64,000 nt of DNA from the NCBI GenBank assembly GCA_019636565.1, contig JAHBXG010000006.1, forward strand, positions 1 through 64,000, given 5' to 3'. A program made the translations under genes and the position numbers. The DNA is from Phycisphaeraceae bacterium. GTDB taxonomy: Bacteria > Planctomycetota > Phycisphaerae > Phycisphaerales > UBA1924. Each line of letters begins with the position of its first letter. The first letter of the stretch is position 1. The notes beneath the pieces are model-generated. The model ran no database searches. It had not been told where the DNA came from and saw only the letters and a list, made by a program, of their open reading frames with translations. Positions 17,335 through 27,427 of the stretch are shown here, piece after piece.

Positions 17335-20300
17335 ATGAACGGAACTTGGAACAAGACAATCAGGATGATGCGCGGTGCGCCGGGGCTGCTGATGCGCTCG
17401 CGTCGGCGCGGCTCCTTCCTGGTGCTGGTGGTGGGCACGCTGGCGATGCTCTCGATCATCATGATCGTCTACGTCGCCGTGGGAAATTCAGACAAGCGCG
17501 CCAGCACCTCCCTCGAGCGGCGGAACCGGTCCGACGAGATCATCACTCTCTTCTCCGATTACGTGGCGCAGATCATCGCGGACGATGCGGTGGCGGTCGC
17601 GCCCGACCCCAGCAACGGCAAGATCCCCGGCAATGCGCAATCTCTGTACATGCGTGAGGCCTGGGACGCGCCGACAACGAACTGGGCCGCCAGCAGCAGC
17701 GTGAACGACCCGACCGATGCGAAGTTCTTCCGCGCGATCGGCGCGGGCGATGACCCCTGGCTGGCGAGCACGACACCGACGTGGATCAATTTCGATCCGG
17801 CTGCAAGCGGCGTGACGTTCACGGGCACGGACGGCGACAAGAAGACTTTCGCCAAGCGGCGCGACTGGCTGCACATCTCGAACATCGCGCCCGACGGACG
17901 CTTTGTCAATCTCTACAACCTGCGCAACAACTACGACGCCAAGCCGGGTACATCGAATCTCGTAACCGACCTCCGCATGAACGGTGAGTTGTCGCTCACC
18001 GATCAGAGTGGTGCCATCAATGCGAACACGGGGTGGAAGAAGAGCGCGTTAGGCTCCGATCCAATCTATCAGAACCCCTCCACGTTTGATTCATGGCAGG
18101 TGGGCGCCTTCCGACCCGCTCGTGGCCCGTTCAAGAATGGCGGCACCGACATCCTTCCCGACAAGGCGGAATATCCGCCCTATCAGTGGGCCGATGCCGA
18201 TGGCGACGGCTTCTTTGATTCCCGCTGGTTCGAAATGGTGGATTCACGGGACGCGGGCAATGGCAGCAACGTCAGCACGCCCCAATTCTTCCGCAATCTG
18301 CTCCCGACCGATCCGAACTACCGCTGGGTCTTCGCGGCACGCATCGTCGATCTCTCGTCTCTGGTCAACGTCAACACCGCCGGCGATTCCAATGCAAATC
18401 CGAACGACACGACTTGGGCCGACAACGCCGCCGCAAAGCCCGGTGCGAAGACCAACGTCGTCGGTCTGAGCCCTGCGGATATCGACTTGCGCCGTCTGCT
18501 CACCATGCGCGACGCGAGCGAGTCGGTCTTGGATGGATCGATGGCCGGCACAATCATGATCGATGGAAAGCCGTACAACGGTGGCTATTCCGCGATCGCC
18601 GCCCCGCCGAACGGCAAGCCCGCTTCGCAGGATTACTCCCTGTACGACGACAAGCCGGTTGCGCCACGTTCGTACGGCGTCACGCAAGACCTTGGCTGGG
18701 GCGCGTACGAATCGCTGCGCGCCACGCTCAACCTCGGCCGCCCGCCGGGCCGCTTCAGCAACTTCACGGTCAACCCGCTGAAGGATGCGCACATCAGTTT
18801 TCAAACGATCGCCGAGCGCCGTGACTTCTACAAGAAGGCCGCGCCGGCGATCGCACGCCCGGCCTATCGCGACAGCGACCCCGCTAAGGGCGATCTCACG
18901 CAGTTGTACGCGTCGGGTGGCGGCTTGGGAGGCGTTGTTTCGGGCGCGATCGACTACGGCCTGGCCTTCCGCCTGAACAACCTCATCGAACTGCTCACCT
19001 TTCGGTCGGTGAACGACTCGCAGGTCAACTCCACGCTTGAGTCGGCCCTGGGTGGTCAACTCCAAAGCGCGTTCTCGACGGCCCCGACCGCCACCGACAC
19101 GAGCAAGATGGGCGAGAGTTTCGGCCCCTTGCGCGAGAACCGTTCGCTCGAATTGGAGCGTGAAAACCTCGCCTACATCACCGGCGCCAACGCGGGCCAG
19201 CCCACCGAGGCCGCGATGCTCAAGAGTTACACCGATCTGCGTCAGTACCTGACGACGCTCAGCGGCGCCCGCCCGATCATCGCGGCATCCACATCGGTCT
19301 CCAGCATCGATCATCCGCCCGCGCTCAGCGATTCCGACCTCGCGACCTACGTGCCCAACGACCCGACGGCGGAGGAGTTGTTCCCCGCGTACGCGACAGC
19401 GCTGATGCCCGGCCTGCCGTTCTACAAGCCGCAGGGCCCGACCGTGGTGGATATCTGGAAGGATTTGTCCGATCCCAGTTCGAAAGAGTTCCGCGGCATG
19501 TTCTACGGCGGGCAAGGCCCGATCACCGCGCTTCTCGCGGCCGGTCACATGGCTGCCAACTTCGCCTCGGGCGCGCAGCCCCAGACCGGCACGGTCTCGC
19601 GTGCGCCCTACGTGCTGGTGATGGCCGAGCCGGTGTACAAGGACGCCGCGGGAAGTCTGCCGCAGGACACGGTCAACTTCACGGATTGGAAGCAGTACTT
19701 CCCCTCGTGGTGGTCAAACAGCGATCGGCGGCTGAACCTGGCGAGGTTCAATCCGATTCCCGCGGACAGCAACGGGGCGAAGTTGTCGGTGAACAAGGCC
19801 GCGCCGATCCCGGCGCCGGCGGTGAATATCTACGGGATGGGGGATCCGCATCCGTTTCTGGTGGAAGCGGCGACGTACACGGTGTATCGCGATGTCTACA
19901 ACACGTCACCCCTGCGAGATGGGGCGCAATCCAACGCGGATGCCGAGAATCTCTCGTTTGGAGGAGCGAAGCCGAACCTGATTACGATAAATGGAAAAAT
20001 TGATGTAGACAATAATCCGGATTTCATTCTCCGGCTCATTGCAATCAAATTGCATAATCCGTACGGCGTGGCGATTCAACTGAGTTCGGCGGTTCCGTCG
20101 ACCACCTTCAAGACGACCGCCGGAGCGCAGTGGACGGCGAATTCGCCGGAAGATTTCTTCTATCTGCGAGTCGGTAGCGGAACGGACGCGACGAACTTTG
20201 TGTTGACTGAGGTGGATGAGACGATCGCTTCGGGGGCGTACGACGGAAACTACTCGGTCAGGCAGGTTGTGATGCAGCCGGGCGAGACGATCGTGTTCTA

Positions 20301-22617
20301 TGCTCTGAATCGTGATCTCCAGAGTGTGGTCGAGGATCGGTTCAATCCGAGCGACCGGCTGAACACCAATCAGAACCAGGACCCAGCTTTTCTTGAAGAC
20401 TGGCTCATCCAGCAGATCGGTCCCAAGAGCGGGACCGGTTTCCGTCGCATCCAGATGGCACGGGTGGAGAATGACAAATTCAATAGCCGCACAAGCGTGG
20501 GAGTAGTTCCGGCTACGTTCGGCAATTCCTTCACGCTCGTCCCGCCGTCAACGGTCAGCGATCACACGATTTCTCTGTGGCGTGCCGCGCGCCAGGATAG
20601 CGGCATTCTCTCGGATGTCGGTGGTCCGAACAATATTATGAACGATCAGTTGTGCGATCGGATTCATAACGACGGCCTGGTAAATCTTGATCGGCAGCTG
20701 GTCGGAATTACGCCGGGTGGACCCGCTTACAAGTCGTCGATTGGGGTAGACGACATGTGGGCGGATCCGGCAAATAAGCCGAGGCGGGATGATGTAACGG
20801 TGGCACCAACTCCGTTTACCTACAACGGAACGTCTTACAACAACTACAATAGCCGCTTTACAATTGCATTGTCTTCGCACATTTCGCGCAAGTCGGATCC
20901 TGCGGGCGCCAATCTGAAGCCCGGCATGATTCCCGCGTGGGCTATCGACCCGAAAGATGCGGACGGGAAGACTTGGTATGCGCACGAAGAATTGCCCGAT
21001 CAATCGGGCACCGGAGTCGCGCGCGGACCGCTCAAACTGTCCCTGGCGCTCGTGGACGCGTTCACCACGCCGCGCTTTTCGCACTATTCGCCCCGATTGT
21101 GGCGTGGGCTTGATGCGATCTTCCCATCGATGCCAAAGCCCGTCAGTGAATCGAGCGTCGCGCCGATCGGACCGAACAATCTCAGCCAGGACTTCGACAC
21201 GATACGGCGCGAACTGGCGATCAACGGAAATCGCTACCAGGGCTACAAGGCCGACCTCACGCCCGACGGCAAGAGCCAGATCCGCCCGACCGATTTGCTC
21301 AACGTCATGGCAATCGGCTCGACGCAGATCCCGATCGATATCACCGGGACGAAATTGGAAATAGCGCCCGATGAGCCCGACCTGATGAAGCAATGGACGA
21401 CTACCGCCGAGGCGCTCGCAATCGCGATGGGCTATGCGAATCGTGACCAATATGACCCCGCCAAGGGCAATACGAAGTACGGCCCGCTCGACTTGTACTA
21501 CTTCGACTTGAATACGGCTGCCTCTACGGACGCCAAGCCGCTGTTCGATTCGGGCTATCTGAAACTGGATGACTTCGTCGCCGTCCGCTACGACGCGAGC
21601 GACAATCCCTACACCGCCGGCACGGGAACTCCCATCGCGGGCAACATTCTCTCGATGTTCCGCGTGCAGCCGGATTCCTTCGCGAACCTGAACATCGCCA
21701 CGCCGGGCCTTGTCAACATCAACACCGCGCCGCAGGCCGTGCTGCGGGTGTTGCCGTTTACGTTCCCTTCGACGAATGAACTTGCGGATACCGCCAAGGG
21801 ACAGCAGCCGAGCACATTCTGGCCTTCGACCGATGGATCGGATGTAGAAGCACAGCGTGTGTTGGAAGTCGAGAAGACAGACATCGCCGCGATGATCGAG
21901 TCGTACCGCGACAAGATCGCAGTGGAGTTGAGGCCGAAGGCGAAGACCCTTGCCGCAGCAAATCCGGGCGATCCCACGTGGTTTGCCGGGTTCTTTGATC
22001 GAACCAAGGGGTCGTTCACCAACGCAGGCGATCAGGATGTCGATCCGAATTCTGCTACCATCGGCGACTACATCAATCTGCCGGCGTTCGACGGCGGGCG
22101 CTACTGGTCAACTGGCTTAAAGGGAATTCGGGAAGGAGCGGGATTCCAGTCGGTTGGAGAACTGCTTGCTGTCCGTCACGCGCTGGATCCTGTCACCGGC
22201 CAGCCGGAATCGGATCGCACCAAACTGGAGAAGCGTACCAGCAACATCGACTTCCTCGGGCACCGCCCAGTCGGCAGCCCGACCAACCTCCTCGGCACCG
22301 ACAACATCCTCGAGCAGGTTGTGGATCCCACCACCTACAAGGTCACCGACGTCAAGCCCCTCCAGTTCGGTCACACCTATCAGGACAAACTCAAGATTCT
22401 CTCCGGTCTGCTCGGCAGCATCTCGGTCCGGAGCGACATGTACGCCGTCTGGTTCGTCGCCCGCGGCTACCAGCGTTCCGATGTCGAGGGTCTGCCCGCC
22501 CTCCAGCCCATGGTCCCCAGCGTCGAACGTCGCTTCCTGATGATCATCGATCGCTCCAACGTCACCAAGGTGGGCCAGAAGCCCCGCGTGCTGGCGTTTG
22601 TCGAACTGCCGCTATAA
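17335..22617 (+). CDS. Very large GspK/PilX-like minor pseudopilin-type protein
   Basis: Probable tip or structural component of the same machine, 1760 aa. The N-terminus is basic (RSRRRGS) and followed by one hydrophobic segment (FLVLVVGTLAMLSIIMIVYVA, residues ~28-48), as in GspK/PilX, where the canonical FTLIE Glu is often lost. Two helix-hairpin-helix-like patches typical of the GspK family appear: LVNVNTAG near 343 and LVNINTAPQAVLRVLPF near 1460. GspK is normally ~320 aa, so this is over five times larger. The ATG at 17335 has GGAG 6 nt upstream; the frame opens earlier at 17161 inside the previous gene. DNA around 19980-20900 is visibly poorer in GC than the flanks. A strong terminator follows. 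Confidence 0.72.
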   Translation: MNGTWNKTIRMMRGAPGLLMRSRRRGSFLVLVVGTLAMLSIIMIVYVAVGNSDKRASTSLERRNRSDEIITLFSDYVAQIIADDAVAVAPDPSNGKIPGNAQSLYMREAWDAPTTNWAASSSVNDPTDAKFFRAIGAGDDPWLASTTPTWINFDPAASGVTFTGTDGDKKTFAKRRDWLHISNIAPDGRFVNLYNLRNNYDAKPGTSNLVTDLRMNGELSLTDQSGAINANTGWKKSALGSDPIYQNPSTFDSWQVGAFRPARGPFKNGGTDILPDKAEYPPYQWADADGDGFFDSRWFEMVDSRDAGNGSNVSTPQFFRNLLPTDPNYRWVFAARIVDLSSLVNVNTAGDSNANPNDTTWADNAAAKPGAKTNVVGLSPADIDLRRLLTMRDASESVLDGSMAGTIMIDGKPYNGGYSAIAAPPNGKPASQDYSLYDDKPVAPRSYGVTQDLGWGAYESLRATLNLGRPPGRFSNFTVNPLKDAHISFQTIAERRDFYKKAAPAIARPAYRDSDPAKGDLTQLYASGGGLGGVVSGAIDYGLAFRLNNLIELLTFRSVNDSQVNSTLESALGGQLQSAFSTAPTATDTSKMGESFGPLRENRSLELERENLAYITGANAGQPTEAAMLKSYTDLRQYLTTLSGARPIIAASTSVSSIDHPPALSDSDLATYVPNDPTAEELFPAYATALMPGLPFYKPQGPTVVDIWKDLSDPSSKEFRGMFYGGQGPITALLAAGHMAANFASGAQPQTGTVSRAPYVLVMAEPVYKDAAGSLPQDTVNFTDWKQYFPSWWSNSDRRLNLARFNPIPADSNGAKLSVNKAAPIPAPAVNIYGMGDPHPFLVEAATYTVYRDVYNTSPLRDGAQSNADAENLSFGGAKPNLITINGKIDVDNNPDFILRLIAIKLHNPYGVAIQLSSAVPSTTFKTTAGAQWTANSPEDFFYLRVGSGTDATNFVLTEVDETIASGAYDGNYSVRQVVMQPGETIVFYALNRDLQSVVEDRFNPSDRLNTNQNQDPAFLEDWLIQQIGPKSGTGFRRIQMARVENDKFNSRTSVGVVPATFGNSFTLVPPSTVSDHTISLWRAARQDSGILSDVGGPNNIMNDQLCDRIHNDGLVNLDRQLVGITPGGPAYKSSIGVDDMWADPANKPRRDDVTVAPTPFTYNGTSYNNYNSRFTIALSSHISRKSDPAGANLKPGMIPAWAIDPKDADGKTWYAHEELPDQSGTGVARGPLKLSLALVDAFTTPRFSHYSPRLWRGLDAIFPSMPKPVSESSVAPIGPNNLSQDFDTIRRELAINGNRYQGYKADLTPDGKSQIRPTDLLNVMAIGSTQIPIDITGTKLEIAPDEPDLMKQWTTTAEALAIAMGYANRDQYDPAKGNTKYGPLDLYYFDLNTAASTDAKPLFDSGYLKLDDFVAVRYDASDNPYTAGTGTPIAGNILSMFRVQPDSFANLNIATPGLVNINTAPQAVLRVLPFTFPSTNELADTAKGQQPSTFWPSTDGSDVEAQRVLEVEKTDIAAMIESYRDKIAVELRPKAKTLAAANPGDPTWFAGFFDRTKGSFTNAGDQDVDPNSATIGDYINLPAFDGGRYWSTGLKGIREGAGFQSVGELLAVRHALDPVTGQPESDRTKLEKRTSNIDFLGHRPVGSPTNLLGTDNILEQVVDPTTYKVTDVKPLQFGHTYQDKLKILSGLLGSISVRSDMYAVWFVARGYQRSDVEGLPALQPMVPSVERRFLMIIDRSNVTKVGQKPRVLAFVELPL

Positions 22618-22675
22618 GCCGGGCCAAAATCGCCGAGAGATCGGTGTGCCCCGCTCGAAATTTCTAGACCCCTCC

Positions 22676-22708
22676 GCGCCGGCGCCATTGGCCGGCGCTT
22701 TTCATTTT
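22676..22708 (+). terminator. Rho-independent terminator closing the pilus cluster
   Basis: Perfect 8-bp stem GCGCCGGC/GCCGGCGC with a 7-nt loop, followed by TTTTCATTTT. It lies 58 nt after the stop of the large GspK-like gene and upstream of tRNA-Pro. Confidence 0.85.
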
Positions 22709-22831
22709 ACTTCAGTCGCGCCTCGGCATTGGCAAACCCAACCCAGAAGTTTGACTTCAACCCGTTTCACTCCGCCACTTCGTCCCTCTGCCCCTTTACC
22801 CATTCCCCTCCGCTACAGTTCCCGCACACTT

Positions 22832-22905
22832 CAGGGTGTAGCTCAGCTTGGTAGAGCACGTGGTTTGGGTCCACGATGTCGCAGGTTCGAATCCTGTCAC
22901 CCTGA
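22832..22905 (+). tRNA. tRNA-Pro (anticodon TGG)
   Basis: A complete 74-nt cloverleaf: 7-bp acceptor stem CAGGGTG/CACCCTG with the C1-G72 pair typical of bacterial tRNA-Pro, D arm GCTC...GAGC, anticodon stem CGTGG/CCACG with loop TTTGGGT (anticodon TGG), and T arm with GGTTCGAATCC. No CCA is encoded. It is followed 29 nt later by the peptide-transporter permease. Confidence 0.95.
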
Positions 22906-22933
22906 TTGTTTCACTCGCTATCGTGCTGCTCTC

Positions 22934-24075
22934 ATGACCGGTTCCGGGGCGGCACAAGCCCGCCGCGACAATCCGTTTACAAGATCGCTCGCCGGACTGC
23001 TCGGCGCGGGCTTCCTCGTTGTCATGTTTGCCGCGTGCGTACTGACGCTCCCGTGGACGCTTGGTGGCACGATGGACGACGGGGCGCTGGTGCCCCGGTA
23101 CAACGCCGGGTCGATCGACGAGGCCCGCTTGCCCCCGTTCTGGTCGCCGGGCGCGGCAAGACCTGATGCCCCTCCAAACGCTCGGTTTTTTCTCGGGTCG
23201 GATGCTCTCGGACGGAGCCTTTTCATCCGCGTGCTCGCCGGCGGCGGTGTATCGCTCACGATCGGGATCGCCGCCGCACTGCTTTCGGTGTTCATCGGCA
23301 CGCTGTACGGCGCCATCAGCGGATACGCGGGCGGGCGTGTGGATGCGATGATGATGCGCATCGTCGATGTTCTCTACGGCCTGCCATATGTGCTGCTCGT
23401 CGTGCTGTTGGCGATCGCCGCCGATGCGGTCGTGGGGGAGTATGTGAGCCGCGAGGGGGCACGCGCCACGTGGATCGATAGGCACGTGGCCGATGAGCTC
23501 AAGGCCAAGGGACAGGAAGCGGACAAGTCCGCCGTGAGTGCGGCGATTGCGGGCGACCCGGTGCGGCGGCGCGTGCTGGAGACCGAGGCGCTGCGGGCCG
23601 TGCCGCCGCGAGAGATTTCGCAGGCGGGGCGGACCGGGCTTGATCTTCTGGTGCTGCTGGTGGCGATCGGCGGGTTGAGTTGGCTGACCATGGCACGGGT
23701 GATCCGGGGGCAGGTGATGAGCCTTAAGAACCAGCCGTTCGTCGAGGCGGCCCGCGCGATCGGGGCGTCGCGTCGGCGGATCTTTTTGGTGCATCTGCTG
23801 CCCAATCTGGTCGGGCCGATCATCGTGTACGCGACGCTGACGGTGCCGCAGGCGATTCTGCAGGAGAGTTTTCTGAGTTTCCTGGGGATCGGCGTGAAAC
23901 CGCCGCTGCCGAGCTGGGGAAACCTTGCCGCGGAAGGATTGCCGGAACTGAACCCGTATCAGTCGAACTGGTGGCTGCTGCTCTTCCCGTGCCTGCTGCT
24001 GGGGTTGACGCTGCTCGCACTGAACTTTGTGGGCGAAGCGCTGCGCGAAGCGATGGACCCCAAGAGGGAGCGCCG

Positions 24076-24079
<4 letters not shown>
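22934..24079 (+). CDS. Peptide/nickel-type ABC transporter permease (DppC/OppC family)
   Basis: Inner-membrane permease of the dipeptide/oligopeptide transporter type, 381 aa. First membrane helix at about 20-45; the N-terminal OppC motif LGSDALGRSLFIRVLAGGGVS; the permease EAA loop EAARAIGASRRRIFLVHLLP; final helix near the C-terminus. There is a hydrophilic, helix-forming insertion of about 70 residues (165-235) between helices, not usual in OppC. The frame is open back to 22598 through tRNA-Pro, so the first ATG after the tRNA (22934) is taken; there is no evident SD sequence. The ATPase gene overlaps by 4 nt. No OppB-type partner permease or binding protein is in the window. Confidence 0.88.
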
Positions 24080-25197
<1,118 letters not shown>

Positions 25198-25218
25198 GTT
25201 GGGCCGTAGAATGCCAGC

Positions 25219-26325
25219 GTGCGAGTGGTTGTTGTGGCAGACCGGTTGTTCGCGTCGCGAGAGCGCGAGTTGCTCAGCCGTCTTGAGATCGGCCTTGCCG
25301 ACGAGGGCGTGCGGGTGCTGCAGGCCCTGCCCGAGGAGGGCTCCGCCTCGACGCCGGTTGCTCAATCGAGTGGAGCTTGCACGGCCAGTCTGACCTTTGC
25401 ATCGGGCGGCCTGCCGTTCACCACCGGACTGCGTGCGCGGCGATTGGCTCAGAGATTAGAAGAGGTAGACATCGGTGCGGACGACTCGCCGGTGGACATC
25501 GTCCACGTCTTTGGCGGCTCGCTCTGGCCGTTCGGTGCGGCGTTAGCCGAGGCGTGCGGCGCGGGGCTTGCGCTCGAGGTGTGGCGTGCGGGCCTGATCG
25601 ACAGGGCTGCGGCGATCGCAACCAGAACGCCCAAGGACACTCTGTTCATCGCGCCCGATCCGGAGATCGAACGGACGCTGCGTCACCGGAGTTTGCCCAC
25701 GCGTGCGGCGATCTGGGGAGTGCACGCGGGCGATCCGCCCGCTCCGAAACTCGCGGCGGGGCGTGCGCCCACGGTGATGATGATCGGTGCGGGGAACGAC
25801 CCCAGAGCGATGCGCGGCGCGCTCGAGGGCGTAGCGAACTGCGTCCGCGCCCACCCCGACATGCTGATCTTCGCGGACGCGCTCGCGGCGCGGCGCGCGG
25901 ATCTGTATTCGGTGGCCACGAGACGGGGAGTACTTGCAAACCTGACGCTCATCGAAGAGATCGAGTCGAGACGGGATCTCCTTGTGCAGGGAGATGTCTT
26001 GTTGTTGTGCGAGGGCAACGGCGAGCAGCGGACGATCGTGCTCGAGGCGATGGCCCACTCGATGATCGTGCTGAGCGTGGAAGACAGGTACGCCGATTAC
26101 CTGCGCGACCGGGTCACGGCGCGGATCGTGCGTCCGTCTGGTCCGAACGCATGGGCGGAGTCGCTGGGCGCGCTGCTTGACGAGCCGGGCGCGGCGCGGC
26201 GGATTGGCGAGTCGGCGCGGGAATTTGTCGCCAAGCATCGCCGGGCCAGCGATCACGTCCGCGCGGTCCTCGACGCCTATTCGTGGCTGCGCCAGGAGTT
26301 TCCGGCGCGCGCCGTCGTCCCGTAA
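25219..26325 (+). CDS. GT4-like glycosyltransferase
   Basis: Probably transfers a sugar from a nucleotide-activated donor in cell-envelope or exopolysaccharide synthesis. It has a GT-B layout: N-terminal MRVVVVADRLFASRERELL strand-helix unit, a HVFGGSLWPFG patch near 95, and a C-terminal donor-site region with ERTIVLEAMAHSMIVLSVE analogous to the E-x7-E/EAMA motif of family GT4. The classical second Glu is not certain. GTG start at 25219, 22 nt after the transporter ATPase, so possibly the last gene of that operon. 368 aa is normal for the family. Function is family-level only. Confidence 0.6.
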   Translation: MRVVVVADRLFASRERELLSRLEIGLADEGVRVLQALPEEGSASTPVAQSSGACTASLTFASGGLPFTTGLRARRLAQRLEEVDIGADDSPVDIVHVFGGSLWPFGAALAEACGAGLALEVWRAGLIDRAAAIATRTPKDTLFIAPDPEIERTLRHRSLPTRAAIWGVHAGDPPAPKLAAGRAPTVMMIGAGNDPRAMRGALEGVANCVRAHPDMLIFADALAARRADLYSVATRRGVLANLTLIEEIESRRDLLVQGDVLLLCEGNGEQRTIVLEAMAHSMIVLSVEDRYADYLRDRVTARIVRPSGPNAWAESLGALLDEPGAARRIGESAREFVAKHRRASDHVRAVLDAYSWLRQEFPARAVVP

Positions 26326-26491
26326 TCACGGGTTCGTCCGATAGTGTGTTCCGTCTGTGACGGTTGAACGGCGTGCGCCGCGCGAAGCTGTGACGGTCTC
26401 AACGGTTCTGTGGCCGAACGCTCAATCTGGGCCATGCTTGAGTTGTGAGCCGGTGCGAACCGCGCAGGCCCGACAATTGGAGACGTGAAAC

Positions 26492-27334
26492 ATGCTTCCT
26501 GCCGCCATTGCACTTTCCGCCGGAATGGGCGCCCAGCCCGTGCCTTATCAGCCGACGCTCGATATCAACCCCAGCCCGGTCGCGATCTGCCCGGAGACCA
26601 GCAGCCCGTTCCTCGCTTCACCCATCCCGTTCAATCAGGGAGTCGACGACGTCCGCCGCCCCGGCTTTGGCGGAAAGGAATGGGTGCAGTTCGGGCAAGT
26701 GGGAGGCGACTATCCGCTCGCGACGCGGTCGGCATTCAGCCCGGGGCAGAATGCTTATGGCGCGCCCGAGAGCGACGACAGCGTCGTGTACGTGCGTCTC
26801 TCGTCGGGCTTTATCGCGGCGATCTCGCCCTGGCAGAGGATCGATCCGGCCGAAATGCCCATCGATGCACTCGACGCCGCCACGCGGGATTGGATCCGCG
26901 AGTACGGCATGACCAATCAGTACATCTGGGCAGAATTGGAAGAGGGCCGGCAGAACTGGCTTCGCGAACGCGGGTACACCTATAGCGTGCGCACGTTCAC
27001 CGGGTACGGCTATCCGGAAGAACAGGCAAACGCGGGCGGTGCGATCAAGCCCGTCACCGTCATGGAGCGCCCGGTCGATCAGCCCCGGTTCAAGCAGAAA
27101 ATGCAGGTTCGCTCGGTGCAGCCTTCAGCCCACGATCTGGAGATCGCGGCGATCGCGAAGGAAATCGTGAAGGGCAACGCGCGGGTTTCGTTGCCTCCCG
27201 TCGCCGACAAGGACGCGCTGGCGCAGGCCGCCGCGCGAGCCAAAGCCGGTGACGCGAGAATCGCGAGCGGCAATTCCAGCACCAATGCCAAGGAGGGGCG
27301 CGATGACCAGACGAAGAAAGTCGCGGCTCGCTAG
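26492..27334 (+). CDS. Hypothetical protein, possibly exported
   Basis: 280 aa, not recognised. The start is well supported by GGAG 11 nt before the ATG. The N-terminus MLPAAIALSAGMGAQPVPYQ could be a short signal peptide, though it lacks the usual basic residues. The middle (100-170) has aromatic-rich motifs VVYVRLSSGFIAAISPWQR and WAELEEGRQNWLRERGY; the C-terminal ~80 residues are basic and alanine-rich. Stands alone between the glycosyltransferase-like gene and xseA. Confidence 0.65.
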   Translation: MLPAAIALSAGMGAQPVPYQPTLDINPSPVAICPETSSPFLASPIPFNQGVDDVRRPGFGGKEWVQFGQVGGDYPLATRSAFSPGQNAYGAPESDDSVVYVRLSSGFIAAISPWQRIDPAEMPIDALDAATRDWIREYGMTNQYIWAELEEGRQNWLRERGYTYSVRTFTGYGYPEEQANAGGAIKPVTVMERPVDQPRFKQKMQVRSVQPSAHDLEIAAIAKEIVKGNARVSLPPVADKDALAQAAARAKAGDARIASGNSSTNAKEGRDDQTKKVAAR

Positions 27335-27427
27335 CTCCCGCAAGCACTTCCGTTCCGCCCGCGCCGGGAGCCCCGGCAGGGAGATCAGTGGGACCGCTCG
27401 GCACCGGCGGCGAGTACACTCGTCGCG

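Noticed and set aside
18244..19548. 434-codon minus-strand frame in the GspK-like gene
   Set aside because: Shadow of a GC-rich gene, Arg/Val/Gly-biased and featureless.
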